Part shown: positions 44,707 to 53,947 of the stretch, one piece after another
Numbering within the stretch: the first letter of the stretch is position 1
How the letters are laid out: every line of letters begins with the position of its first letter
Assembly: GCF_963675305.1 (NCBI RefSeq)
Contig: NZ_OY776147.1
Coordinates: 1,798,001-1,862,000 of the forward strand
DNA: 64,000 nt
Origin: an uncultured Hyphomonas sp.
Lineage (GTDB): Bacteria > Pseudomonadota > Alphaproteobacteria > Caulobacterales > Hyphomonadaceae
Direction: 5' to 3'
Made by a program: the position numbers and the translations under genes
The notes under the pieces: generated by a model
What the model was told of the DNA's origin: nothing
The model's input: only the letters and a program-made list of their open reading frames with translations
Databases searched by the model: none

Positions 44707-45155
44707 CGGTCCGGCCGCCCGGTAAGTGCAACGTCCAGAACTTTCGCGCCCTTCGCAAACCGCACATCGGGGCCGGACACTATTCCGGAGGCGTCTGCAA
44801 TAATCTGTGGGCGAACCTCTTCCGTCTCGCCCTGTTTGTCGGTGACAAGACTGGCGGTGACACCGCCCGTCAACTGCCGGGCCGTTCCCTGAACTGGCAG
44901 CCAGCGCCCATTGATGCGCGTGTAAACCAGGTATGTATTCTCTTCGAAACGGATGCCTTGCGCCTGCCCCCGGGTGATTGCCTGATCCATCGTGCGAGCC
45001 AGCACCGTTTCGAACTGAGCCGTTTCGGTCTGCAGGGCATCGGGCCGTGACGGCATAGCCATCACGACCATGGCGCTTGCCAGCGCCATGATGAACAAGG
45101 CGACCATGATCTCCACAAGGGAGAAGCCGCCATCCCGATACAGGCCTCTACGCAC
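44703..45155 (-). CDS. gspH: Type II secretion minor pseudopilin H
   Basis: A 150-residue pseudopilin with cleavage site GG/FSLVEIMVALFIMALAS and a GspH beta-domain (QAITRGQAQGIRFEENTYLVY). It links tip and shaft of the pseudopilus. Separated from gspG by eight bases. Confidence 0.9.
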   Translation of the reverse strand: MRRGLYRDGGFSLVEIMVALFIMALASAMVVMAMPSRPDALQTETAQFETVLARTMDQAITRGQAQGIRFEENTYLVYTRINGRWLPVQGTARQLTGGVTASLVTDKQGETEEVRPQIIADASGIVSGPDVRFAKGAKVLDVALTGRPDR

Positions 45156-45163
45156 GAAACAGC

Positions 45164-45610
45164 CTATTCCCAGTTACCGATGTCGTCTGCCGTTCCGGGT
45201 TTGCCGTCGGGTCCGGAAGAGTAAACATCGTAGCCCGTACCGGACCTCTGCCCCGGCACGTCATACTGATAAGGATTGCCCCATGGGTCGTCGCGGAGGC
45301 GCTTGATATAACCGCCCGGCCTGTAGGTCGCGACATCCGCGCCAGCCGGAGGCGTCTTCAGCGCTGTCAGTCCGGCATCGGCGCTCGGATAGGCATACAT
45401 GTCGAGGCTGTACATTTCGAGCGCGCTCTCAAAAGCAGCGATGTCCGCACGGACTTTGCCAACCCGGGACTGTTCCCCCACCGGGGCCACATTGATGATG
45501 ACCAGGGTCGCCAGCAGACCCATGATAAAAATCACGACCATCAGCTCCACAAGGGAAAACCCGCTGTCTTTGCGCGGCTTGGCCTCTTTGTTCGTTTCAT
45601 CTGACACCAT
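45164..45610 (-). CDS. gspG: Type II secretion major pseudopilin G
   Basis: A 148-residue major pseudopilin. Leader of 16 residues (rich in Lys, Asp and Glu) ending SG/FSLVELMVVIFIMGLLATL, followed by the GspG helix ADIAAFESALEMYSLDMYAYPS and the calcium loop YSSGPDGKPGTADDIGNW near the C-terminus, which stabilises the pilin. It builds the pseudopilus that drives secretion. Twelve bases after gspF. Confidence 0.95.
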   Translation of the reverse strand: MVSDETNKEAKPRKDSGFSLVELMVVIFIMGLLATLVIINVAPVGEQSRVGKVRADIAAFESALEMYSLDMYAYPSADAGLTALKTPPAGADVATYRPGGYIKRLRDDPWGNPYQYDVPGQRSGTGYDVYSSGPDGKPGTADDIGNWE

Positions 45611-45621
45611 GGCAGTGCCTC

Positions 45622-46830
45622 CTATGACATAGCGAGTGTGTTGAGTTGCAGAATGGGCAGCATGATCGACAAGACAATGAGTCCGACAATCCCTCCCATC
45701 AGCACAATGATCAGGGGTTCGGCGACCGCCAACAGCGCTGCTGACCCGGTTTCGAACTCCGTGTCGAGAAAATCCGCCGCCCGGTTCATCATGCCCGGAA
45801 CATCGCGTCCGGCCTCTCCACTGGTGACCATATGTACCATCATCGGCGGAAAAGCGCCCGTTGCGGACAGTGCCGCCGAGAAAGACCCGCCTTCCCGCAC
45901 CCGTTCCGCGATGAAGTCTGCAGCATCGGCAAAGACGGTGTTGTTGGCGGCGCCTTTTGCCCCCTCGAGGGATTCGAGCGCCGTGGCGCCTGATGCAGAC
46001 AGTGTCGCAAAGACCCGGGCAAAGCGGGCCGCCGCCACAGTGCGCGTCTGCTGCCCGATCAGGGGCAGCTTTAGCACGGCGCGGTCCAGGCTGCGCCGCA
46101 TCGCCGGCTGACGCAACAAACGCGCACCAAGGAACGAAAGCGCAGCCAATAGCAATAGGATGATCAGGCCATACTCTCTGACGCCATTGGACAGGGCTAT
46201 GACCACCCGTGTCAGAAGCGGCAGCTTGGCGTCAAATAGATCGAACTGCTCCACAAGACGGGGAACGACGATCACCATCAGGGCAACCACCATGCCCAGC
46301 GCCATAACAGACAACAGGGCCGGATAGATCAGCGCGGCACGCACCTTCTGGCGCAACTGATAGGAGCGCTCCAGATAGGTAGCGAGACGTTCCATAATGT
46401 CGCCGAGTTTGCCGGACATTTCTCCAGCAGACGTCACGGCGCGCACGAGCGGCGGAAATGCATCTGGTGCCAGCGCCATCGCATCGGACAGGCGCGCCCC
46501 TTCGACCACGTCAGCCCGGACGGTATGCACGGCCTTCTGGACGGCAACCGGATTTTCATTCCCGGCACAAGCCCCCAACGCCTGCTCCACGGCAAGCCCG
46601 GATTTCAACAGCACGGACATCTGACGAACCAGTAGCACGCGTTGCTTTTCGCTGATCCGGCCACGGCGAACAACCGACCGCGCCTGTTTCTCTGCCACCG
46701 GGTTCACATTGAGGACCATAAGGTCCCGAAGCCGCAACTCCCTACGAGCCGAGCGGGCACTATCGGCAGAGATCACGCCAGAGCGGCGTTTTCCGTCATT
46801 ATCGAGGGCAACATATTCAAAGGCGGCCAT
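45622..46830 (-). CDS. gspF: Type II secretion platform protein F
   Basis: A 402-residue polytopic membrane protein. Two repeated cytoplasmic T2SSF domains (residues about 66-190 and 268-390, each with a SGLAVEQAL- or SGATALESL-like start) alternate with three transmembrane segments. It transmits motion from GspE to the pseudopilus. The overlap with gspE is one base. Confidence 0.94.
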   Translation of the reverse strand: MAAFEYVALDNDGKRRSGVISADSARSARRELRLRDLMVLNVNPVAEKQARSVVRRGRISEKQRVLLVRQMSVLLKSGLAVEQALGACAGNENPVAVQKAVHTVRADVVEGARLSDAMALAPDAFPPLVRAVTSAGEMSGKLGDIMERLATYLERSYQLRQKVRAALIYPALLSVMALGMVVALMVIVVPRLVEQFDLFDAKLPLLTRVVIALSNGVREYGLIILLLLAALSFLGARLLRQPAMRRSLDRAVLKLPLIGQQTRTVAAARFARVFATLSASGATALESLEGAKGAANNTVFADAADFIAERVREGGSFSAALSATGAFPPMMVHMVTSGEAGRDVPGMMNRAADFLDTEFETGSAALLAVAEPLIIVLMGGIVGLIVLSIMLPILQLNTLAMS

Positions 46831-48317
46831 TACTGACCTCCTTTCCTGCAGGCCCGCAGCACCTCCGCAACGCTTGTGTCACCGGAGACGACATAGCGGC
46901 GCGCATTATCCAGCAGACGATCGTGGCTCGCGAAAGCCGCCTGATCAATCGCGTCCTCTGACGCACCATCCCCCAGCAGGTTACGAATGTCTCGGTCCGC
47001 GATCAGCAATTCGTATACACCGAGCCGTCCGATAAAACCGGTCTGAGCACATGCCAGGCATCCCTGCGGGTCATATACGGTCAGCTGCGTTTCCCCGTCC
47101 AATCCGAGTGCCTCGCACTCAGCATGCGTCGCTGTCCGGGAGGTTTTGCAGGAGGGGCAAAGCTTTCTGACAAGCCGCTGCGCCATGATCGCGCGAAGTG
47201 TTGAGGAAAGCAGATAGTCTTCCACGCCCATATCCCGCAGACGCGTGATCGCACCGGATGCAGAATTGGTGTGCAAGGTTGAGAGTGCCAGACGGCCTGT
47301 CGAAGCGAACTCGAAGGTCACTTCAGCGGTTTCAGAGTCCCGGATCTCGCCAACCATCACAACGTTCGGATCCTGCCGCAGGATGGAACGGAGCGTGGCT
47401 GCGAAGTTCAGGCCGACCTTATGGTCCATCTGGGTCTGGCTGATGCCGGGCAGTCCGTATTCGACCGGATCTTCCAGAGTCATGATATTATCACGCCCCG
47501 TATTCAGGCGCGAAAGGGCCGAATACAGGGTGGACGTTTTACCGGACCCCACCGGCCCAGTCACAAGAATAACGCCATTGGGCTGGCTGAGCGCATCCGC
47601 GAACCGCTGGTAAGTGTCCTCATCCATGCCGAGATCGGTCAGGTCCAGCAGCGCATTCTTGGTATCCAGAAGACGTAGGACCACCCGCTCGCCATAGCGC
47701 GTGGGCAGGGTTGCCACGCGCACATCAATAGACTTTCCGCCTGCTGACAATGAGATACGGCCGTCCTGAGGAAGACGCTTTTCAGCAATATCCAGCCGGG
47801 ACATGACCTTAATACGGGAGACGATTGGCGCCGCCAGTTTTCTGGGCGGCGTCAGGACTTCCACAAGGTCACCATCAATCCGGTAGCGGATCGAGAGCGT
47901 ATCTTCAAAGGGATCGATGTGAATATCGGATGCCCGGCGCTTCATCGCCTCATGGATGAGCCCATTGATCAGCCGGATCACCGGCGCATCGTCCTGCCCG
48001 TCCAGCAAGTCAGCTGCCTTCGGGAGATCATCGATCAGACTCTCAAGCCCATCGCGGGAATCTACTGCCGCATTGACGCTATCGCCGGCGAGGGAACCGG
48101 AGGCAAAGACATCTGCCAGCGTCCGCTCGTAGGTATCACGATCCAGAGCCTCAAGCTGAAATGCCGCCCCTAGCGACCGGCGCGCTTCCATCAGAACCAG
48201 TGGGTCTGCCCCTGCCCGCACGCCAACAGTCAACACGTCTCGCCCGGGCAAAACGACAACGCCCTTGTCCTTGGCAAAGGCGTAAGTGAACTGTTCAATG
48301 GCAGGGGCTGAAATCAT
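46830..48317 (-). CDS. gspE: Type II secretion ATPase E
   Basis: A 495-residue hexameric ATPase. The start is the ATG at 48317 (ATGA overlap with the gspD stop), not an upstream in-frame ATG at 48392 inside gspD. Walker A GPVGSGKTS, Asp box and Walker B MVGEIRDSETAE, His box ALSTLHTNSA, and a C-terminal tetracysteine zinc motif (CPSCK then CLACA) are all present. It powers pseudopilus assembly from the cytoplasm with GspL. Confidence 0.94.
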   Translation of the reverse strand: MISAPAIEQFTYAFAKDKGVVVLPGRDVLTVGVRAGADPLVLMEARRSLGAAFQLEALDRDTYERTLADVFASGSLAGDSVNAAVDSRDGLESLIDDLPKAADLLDGQDDAPVIRLINGLIHEAMKRRASDIHIDPFEDTLSIRYRIDGDLVEVLTPPRKLAAPIVSRIKVMSRLDIAEKRLPQDGRISLSAGGKSIDVRVATLPTRYGERVVLRLLDTKNALLDLTDLGMDEDTYQRFADALSQPNGVILVTGPVGSGKTSTLYSALSRLNTGRDNIMTLEDPVEYGLPGISQTQMDHKVGLNFAATLRSILRQDPNVVMVGEIRDSETAEVTFEFASTGRLALSTLHTNSASGAITRLRDMGVEDYLLSSTLRAIMAQRLVRKLCPSCKTSRTATHAECEALGLDGETQLTVYDPQGCLACAQTGFIGRLGVYELLIADRDIRNLLGDGASEDAIDQAAFASHDRLLDNARRYVVSGDTSVAEVLRACRKGGQ

Positions 48318-50266
48318 TGGGGCGGCGGACTCCCCAGAACCTGATTCACAAAGCGATCCAGAGACTCCGCACTGTTCTCCTGACCATCCCAAAGCTCCTG
48401 AGCTCGCAGGTATCGATAGGAACGGGTCGTGGCATTCCGGGCATCAGCGCGGTTGCGCACGATTGTCGGCCGGATGAAGACCATGAGATTGGTTCGGGCA
48501 AGCCCCTTGCCCTCGGAACGGAACAGGCGGCCCGCAACCGGGATATCCCCCAGCACCGGCACTTTCTCGTTCGTCATGCTTTCTGTCTGTTCAACCAGGC
48601 CACCGAGAACAATGATCTCCCCATCATCGGCGATGACGCTGGTCTCGATCTTCCGCGTATTAAAAATAAGATCCGTAGACGATCCGGTCGTAATAGCCTG
48701 AGCGATGTTAGAAACTTCCTGGATGATATCAAGGCGGATCGTGTCATCATTCGAAATACGGGGCGTGACATTCAGGCCCACACCGACATCCCGGCGCTCA
48801 ACGGTCCGGAACGGGTTCGAGTTGGAATCTCCCAGCACTTCGCCTGTTGCGACGGGAACTTCCTGCCCCACCAGGAGCGAGGAGGTTCCGTTGTCGAGCG
48901 TCATATTGAACGGCTTGGACAGGATGCGTGACTGAGTGTCGTTCTCCACGGCCGTCAAAATGGCACCGAACAAGGTATCGCCATCCTGCCCGCCAACCCC
49001 GACACTCAAGCCCGACAGCCCAAGCAGGGAGTTGATCGCCGCTTCAGCAAAAGGGTTGGTCTCGGTGTCGCCCGTGTTGAACGGCGTATCCGAACTGAGG
49101 GCCCCGGCAAGCGCCAGCATGCTGGGCGCAGACCGCGAATAATTGGTCGACACGAACGGCACGGTGGAATCATTGCTGCCAGACACGAGGAACTGAAGAC
49201 CAAGCTCCCGTGCAGTGTCGTCCGACATTTCCACGATGATCGCTTCGACCAAAACCTGAGCGCGGCGCCGGTCCAGATCGGTAATGATGCGCTCCAGCGC
49301 GCCGAGCGTTTCCGGCGGGGCGCTGATGACCAGGGAATTCGTCGGCTCGTGCTGGGCGATGGTCGTACTCGCCTCCAGCTCCCCGCCTGCCGCTCGCCGG
49401 GCGTCCATCGCAACAGCCATTTGCTGCAACACCGGAACGAGATCGACGGCGGTGGCATTGTTCAGGGGAATAACTCTCAACGAGTCTTCAGTCCGGTCAT
49501 GCGAGTCGAGTTCACGGCTGACTTCGACGGCCCGCCGAACCAGCGCTTCATCGCCCTGCAGAACCACAGCGTTGCCGGACTCCGACGACACCGCCTGGAA
49601 ATTGATTGCTGCAGCATTCTCTCCGGGCTGAACGGAAAGCGCCGTCAGAATGCTGGCCATTTCACGTGCCGGTATATTCTTCAGGCTGATGGTTTGTGTA
49701 ACAGACGGATCCGTATCGATCTGCTTCAGCATAGCGCGGAGCCGCGGAAGGTTCGAGGCGTAGTCCACGACCACAAGTGTATTGGACGCATTGTTCGCAA
49801 CCACCTGCCCCTGCTCGGCGATCAGTGGCTTGATCACAGCGGCAACATCCCGCGCGGAAGAATGCTTCAGCGCGAAGATTTCCGTGGTGAATGTATTGGA
49901 GCCGGCGGAAGAGACGCTTGCATCCGAGACGGCCTGGCGTTCCGGCACGATCCGGTAGGTCGACCGGCCGGCCGGCACAGCCGTAAATCCGTGAACGCGC
50001 AGCGCGGACAGGAAGACGTCAAATACCTGGTCGCGTGTCAGCGGCGTTGAGGACGAAACGGTTACCCGCTTGGTGCGCGCGTCGGGATGCACGATGAACG
50101 TGTAGCCTGTCACGGTCGAAACGTCCGCAATCAGAGCGGAAAGTTCGACATCATCGAAATTCATCACATGACGCGTTGGTTCAGGACTGCTTTCGCCGGC
50201 AAGAGCGAATGCACTTGGCGCCGATGCGGCAAACAGAACTGCGGAGAGGGCGGATTTGAATTTCAT
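48314..50266 (-). CDS. gspD: Type II secretion secretin D
   Basis: A 650-residue secretin. Signal peptide (about 21 residues), N0 domain (NFDDVELSALIADVSTVTGYTFIV), three N1-N3 repeats (with FALKHSSARDVAAVIKPL, ISLKNIPAREMASILTAL and IPLNNATAVDLVPVLQQM), then the secretin barrel (LVEAIIVEMSDD, LLVGQEVPVATG, VPVLGDIPVAGRLFR). It forms the outer-membrane channel. The gap to gspC is three bases. The C-terminal S-domain ending RSYRYLRAQELWDGQ may bind a pilotin. Confidence 0.95.
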   Translation of the reverse strand: MKFKSALSAVLFAASAPSAFALAGESSPEPTRHVMNFDDVELSALIADVSTVTGYTFIVHPDARTKRVTVSSSTPLTRDQVFDVFLSALRVHGFTAVPAGRSTYRIVPERQAVSDASVSSAGSNTFTTEIFALKHSSARDVAAVIKPLIAEQGQVVANNASNTLVVVDYASNLPRLRAMLKQIDTDPSVTQTISLKNIPAREMASILTALSVQPGENAAAINFQAVSSESGNAVVLQGDEALVRRAVEVSRELDSHDRTEDSLRVIPLNNATAVDLVPVLQQMAVAMDARRAAGGELEASTTIAQHEPTNSLVISAPPETLGALERIITDLDRRRAQVLVEAIIVEMSDDTARELGLQFLVSGSNDSTVPFVSTNYSRSAPSMLALAGALSSDTPFNTGDTETNPFAEAAINSLLGLSGLSVGVGGQDGDTLFGAILTAVENDTQSRILSKPFNMTLDNGTSSLLVGQEVPVATGEVLGDSNSNPFRTVERRDVGVGLNVTPRISNDDTIRLDIIQEVSNIAQAITTGSSTDLIFNTRKIETSVIADDGEIIVLGGLVEQTESMTNEKVPVLGDIPVAGRLFRSEGKGLARTNLMVFIRPTIVRNRADARNATTRSYRYLRAQELWDGQENSAESLDRFVNQVLGSPPPQ

Positions 50267-50269
50267 AAG

Positions 50270-51127
50270 CTACGGGTTCTCCGCTAGCGTAAATACCTGA
50301 TCAATCTGTCGGCCGTCGCGATCGATCCTCAAACGAACTTTCTTTAATGAAGAAAGTTTCATGGCGAGTTCTCCAGGCCCCGTTGATCCAACGGGAATAC
50401 CATCTACCGACAGAATGATGTCTCCGGACCGCAGCCCCGACTGCTCGAGAAGCTGCTCGTCGCCCCGGCTCCCCACCTCGTATCCGAGAAAATCCTGACC
50501 CCGGTGAACCGGGTTGATCGTCAGGTTGGCGAGGAAATCGCTTGCCGTCGTATTGATGATCCGGCCTTCTGCTTCCGGCTGGCCAACAGCGTTCCTGGGC
50601 GACGGATCACCCGGTTCAGTAAGAACAGCCAGCCTGTCCGCGCCGCTCCCCATCAACAGAGCTTCAATCTGTCCATTCTTTCGCAAGGTCACGCGATCCC
50701 CATACACACGGTCGAGAACCACCCCATCAAGGATGGTCTCGCCCGGCGCAAAAATGCTCAACCGGTTATTCGGCATCACAATCATCGCAACACCCGTGCC
50801 ATCTGCTGATGCCCGGACGCCTTTGAGGACAAGATTCAGCTTGGTTTCCGGTGCTTCCTGAACATCTTCAACAGGTTCAGCCACTTTGGAGAACGGGTTC
50901 GTCGTGACCAGAAGGGACATGTCTCCGACCAGCTCACGCGCGGGGCTGCCCGAAACGGCGCTTTGGCTCTGAACCATGGGCAATGTGCCGGACACCGCGC
51001 CGCCGGGGACAATCACCAGCCACACGGTCTTGGCCGCAAGAATGGCCAGTCCGGCCACGATCAGCAGCTCGGTAACCATAATTGCAGGCCCGGCAAAACG
51101 GACGAGCCCGCGACGGATATTCTCCAT
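50270..51127 (-). CDS. gspC: Type II secretion protein C
   Basis: A 285-residue inner-membrane protein that connects GspD and the platform. One transmembrane segment near residues 15-36, the HR domain (LNLVLKGVRASADGTGVAMIV...RVTLRKNGQIEAL) and a C-terminal PDZ domain (LEQSGLRSGDIILSVDGIPVGSTG). The ATG at 51127 has GGGGGG upstream; earlier in-frame starts (51148, 51169) are less likely. It begins the core T2SS gene run, 46 bases after the TonB receptor gene. Confidence 0.9.
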   Translation of the reverse strand: MENIRRGLVRFAGPAIMVTELLIVAGLAILAAKTVWLVIVPGGAVSGTLPMVQSQSAVSGSPARELVGDMSLLVTTNPFSKVAEPVEDVQEAPETKLNLVLKGVRASADGTGVAMIVMPNNRLSIFAPGETILDGVVLDRVYGDRVTLRKNGQIEALLMGSGADRLAVLTEPGDPSPRNAVGQPEAEGRIINTTASDFLANLTINPVHRGQDFLGYEVGSRGDEQLLEQSGLRSGDIILSVDGIPVGSTGPGELAMKLSSLKKVRLRIDRDGRQIDQVFTLAENP

Positions 51128-51173
51128 CGCGGACCCCCCATTGAACATTCTGGATTCAGATCCAGTCAAATGA

Positions 51174-53837
51174 TCAGAACCTCCGTTTCAGACCAATGCC
51201 GAACACAGTGTCCTGTTTGTAGGTATCTACGTAAACCTTGTCCGAGCCGCGCTCCTGATAGGCTTCGTAGCTTTCCCCGAACAGATTCTGGATGTTCAGC
51301 GAGAACTCGTATTCCGCATCGCCGACATTGAAGCCCTTGTTCCACACAAAGTCTACGGTCATTGGCGGCTGTTCGAGGAATGCGGGGATGCCACGGGCAA
51401 GAATTTCGCCTGAACGGATTCTGTCTGAAACATAATTCAGCAGCAGGTTGTATTCGGAGCGGGCGCTCTCGTTCAGAAGGCCGAGCTGAAGGTTAAACAG
51501 GTGCTCGGACTGCCCCTGCATACGCCGCCCGTCTTCAAGATAGTCAGAGGCCAGGTCCGTGCCACGAACCGGGTCAAGATTGGTCCCAATGTTGACTGCC
51601 ACTTCACCCGCCGCATCGATCGAGGAGTCGGACCAGGTATAGTTCGCCTTGATCTGGAGATCCCGGTCCTCAAAGAAGGACATGCCCGTCCACTGCTCCA
51701 TTGGCAGGATCTGCTCATATTCGATTTCGACGCCGTACAACTCGGCCGCCGGCGCATTGAGGAAGGTCGTCTGCAGAGTTTCGGCCGGGACAAGGATTTC
51801 CTCGATCGGGTTTGTGATGTCCTTGTAGAACAGACCGATCGTCGCAAACTGGTCGCGGGCGAAATAGTATTCAGCCCGGAGGTCATAGTTCTTCAGCGTT
51901 GCGTTCACCAGGTAAGGGTTACCGAAGAAAGTCACGTCAGTTTCCGTATTGTTGAACACGGCAGGTGCCAGCTCGCGGAACTGCGGCCGGGTGATTGTTT
52001 CGGAGTAACCACCGCGAACCTGAATGTCCTCAATCGGGTTCCAGGTGATCGTGACCGCCGGGAACCAGTTCTGCTCGTCGATCACGGCCTCGACATAGTT
52101 TGTCGACAAATCCATGCCGATAGACTGGGTGTCCACAGCCTGAATGCTGTCTTCGAAGCGCGCACCGATGGCCGCCCGAATATACGGCGTGACCTGGGTG
52201 TCGATGCCGACATAGCCTGCATCGATTTCAAGCGTTGCCAGATACAGTTGCGGGAAACCGCTGCTCTTGATCTCGGTCACCGACCCGGCGCCGCCCTCCT
52301 GGAACAGGTAGGCATAGATATAGTCGAGACGGTTCGTACCAGTACCATTCGGACCCGGGGCCCCTGCCACACCGCGAATGTCGTAGATAATCGACGTCGC
52401 TTCACGGTCGTTCTCGACATAAGCATAGCCTGCTTTCAGTTCGGTCTCGCAGAACAGGTGGCAATCGCCGCTACGGTCGAACGGCAAAGTGAAGTCGATG
52501 CCGAAATCCGTGGTGTCATCATCAATGCGGCTGAACGAGAAGCGGTTGGCAGCCGGGCTACTCGAGAGTGCGAGATTGCCTTCATTGTCAATGCGGTAAA
52601 TGTTGGACAGCTGGTAAGGCGCGTCGCGAAGCGCTTCTGAGTAGGAACCGCGCCACTCGACCTTCAGATCGTGGAGGCCGGGGAAGAAATGCTCGCCCTG
52701 CGCCTGGGTCGACCAGAGCTGCTGCTCAATCCATTGAAGCGAGTCGTTGCGCTCCCGGTTGCCTTCATTGTTGAAGCCGTCGAGCCCCGTCGACACAATC
52801 TGTGCCTGCTTCTCGCTGGATCGTGTAATCAGCCCCGTAAACTGAATCTCGTGATTGTCGTAGAGATCGAAACCAAGGGTGGCCAGAGCGTTTACACCAA
52901 CCGTGTTCTTCGTCGAATTGCGCGTGAAGAGCTGGTTCGGCTCAAGCCGGTCGGTCGCGGAGTTCACTGCGCCGAAGCTCCGGATGCCCTGCTTCGTCTG
53001 CCAGTCATTCGAGTAGCCGCCAGCAGCCGTGAGACCGATGGAAATGTCGTTGTTGACATCAATGCGCGTACCGCCCGAAAGGTCAAAACCGAGGTTCGGT
53101 GCCACTTCGCCCTGCTGGATAACCAGAAGCGATGAATTATCCGTCAGCTGACGGCCAAATTCGCGGCTGTCGTCGGTGATGGCAATATTCGGAAGATCGC
53201 GCGCGCCATCATCAAAACCGAGCCAGTCTGTTTCGCTGCCGTCATACTGCAGGCCATTCCGCCACGTGGTCTGGGTATCGAACTTGGCACTGGCACCGAT
53301 GTTCAGAAAAGATTCGTCCGGAACGGCCTTCGTTCGAAGGTCTACGGTGCCGCCACCGAATTCACCCGGCAGGTCCGGCGAATAGGTCTTCTGCACCAGG
53401 ACGCTTTTCAGCGTGGATGTCGGGAAAAGATTGAGAGGCACAACGCGGCGCAGCGGCGCCGGGCTCGGCAGCGGCGAACCGTTGAGCAGTGCCGTGGAAT
53501 AGCGCTCGTTGAGACCGCGGACATAGATGAATTCGTTCTCAGCGGTTGCGATACCAGCGACACGCGCAAGCGCAGCAGCCGCATCGCCATCCCCCTGAAG
53601 GCTGAAGTCACCCTCATCGATGAGTGCAGCAACTTCCGACGTGTTGCGCTTTTCGTCCGGGATAAACTGGCCCCGCACAATCACGGTTTGCTGGCGGGCT
53701 TCCGCTTCGGCAGCGGGTTGCTGTTCAACTGCTGAGGATGGCTCTTCGACCGTCGCATCCTGAGCCAGGGCCGGCGAAACCCACGCCAGGCAGACGCTCG
53801 TCAGCAGAACGGAGCGGACAGACATGAAACGTTTCAT
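51174..53837 (-). CDS. TonB-dependent receptor at the head of the T2SS locus
   Basis: An 887-residue receptor. Signal peptide ending PALAQD, a linker rich in Glu and Ala, the TonB-box-like QTVIVRG and the plug (EFIYVRGLNERYSTALLNGSPLPSPAPLRRVVPLNLFP, KTYSPDLPGEFGGGTVDLRT) are followed by a large barrel ending in Phe. It belongs to the GEFGGG-type receptor group seen in Caulobacter relatives. It is 110 bases after the duplicated lipoprotein gene and 46 before gspC on the same strand, so secretion, surface lipoprotein and receptor are probably one functional unit. The ligand is unknown. Confidence 0.9.
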   Translation of the reverse strand: MKRFMSVRSVLLTSVCLAWVSPALAQDATVEEPSSAVEQQPAAEAEARQQTVIVRGQFIPDEKRNTSEVAALIDEGDFSLQGDGDAAAALARVAGIATAENEFIYVRGLNERYSTALLNGSPLPSPAPLRRVVPLNLFPTSTLKSVLVQKTYSPDLPGEFGGGTVDLRTKAVPDESFLNIGASAKFDTQTTWRNGLQYDGSETDWLGFDDGARDLPNIAITDDSREFGRQLTDNSSLLVIQQGEVAPNLGFDLSGGTRIDVNNDISIGLTAAGGYSNDWQTKQGIRSFGAVNSATDRLEPNQLFTRNSTKNTVGVNALATLGFDLYDNHEIQFTGLITRSSEKQAQIVSTGLDGFNNEGNRERNDSLQWIEQQLWSTQAQGEHFFPGLHDLKVEWRGSYSEALRDAPYQLSNIYRIDNEGNLALSSSPAANRFSFSRIDDDTTDFGIDFTLPFDRSGDCHLFCETELKAGYAYVENDREATSIIYDIRGVAGAPGPNGTGTNRLDYIYAYLFQEGGAGSVTEIKSSGFPQLYLATLEIDAGYVGIDTQVTPYIRAAIGARFEDSIQAVDTQSIGMDLSTNYVEAVIDEQNWFPAVTITWNPIEDIQVRGGYSETITRPQFRELAPAVFNNTETDVTFFGNPYLVNATLKNYDLRAEYYFARDQFATIGLFYKDITNPIEEILVPAETLQTTFLNAPAAELYGVEIEYEQILPMEQWTGMSFFEDRDLQIKANYTWSDSSIDAAGEVAVNIGTNLDPVRGTDLASDYLEDGRRMQGQSEHLFNLQLGLLNESARSEYNLLLNYVSDRIRSGEILARGIPAFLEQPPMTVDFVWNKGFNVGDAEYEFSLNIQNLFGESYEAYQERGSDKVYVDTYKQDTVFGIGLKRRF

Positions 53838-53899
53838 CTTTATTTTCCTGATTGCGAGGCCGGAGCAGTCGCAGAAATGAGAGCTGATAATGCAATTGA

Positions 53900-53929
53900 G
53901 GTGGAGCAGCCGTTACGCGCTGCTCCACC
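53900..53929 (-). other. Perfect 11-bp hairpin between the lipoprotein and TonB receptor genes
   Basis: GGTGGAGCAGC (53900-53910) pairs with GCTGCTCCACC (53919-53929) around an eight-base loop. On the minus strand no T-run follows, so it is not a classical terminator. It could stop part of the transcription or protect the upstream mRNA, giving more lipoprotein than receptor. Confidence 0.6.
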
Positions 53930-53947
53930 CAACTGCCTGCGCCGATA

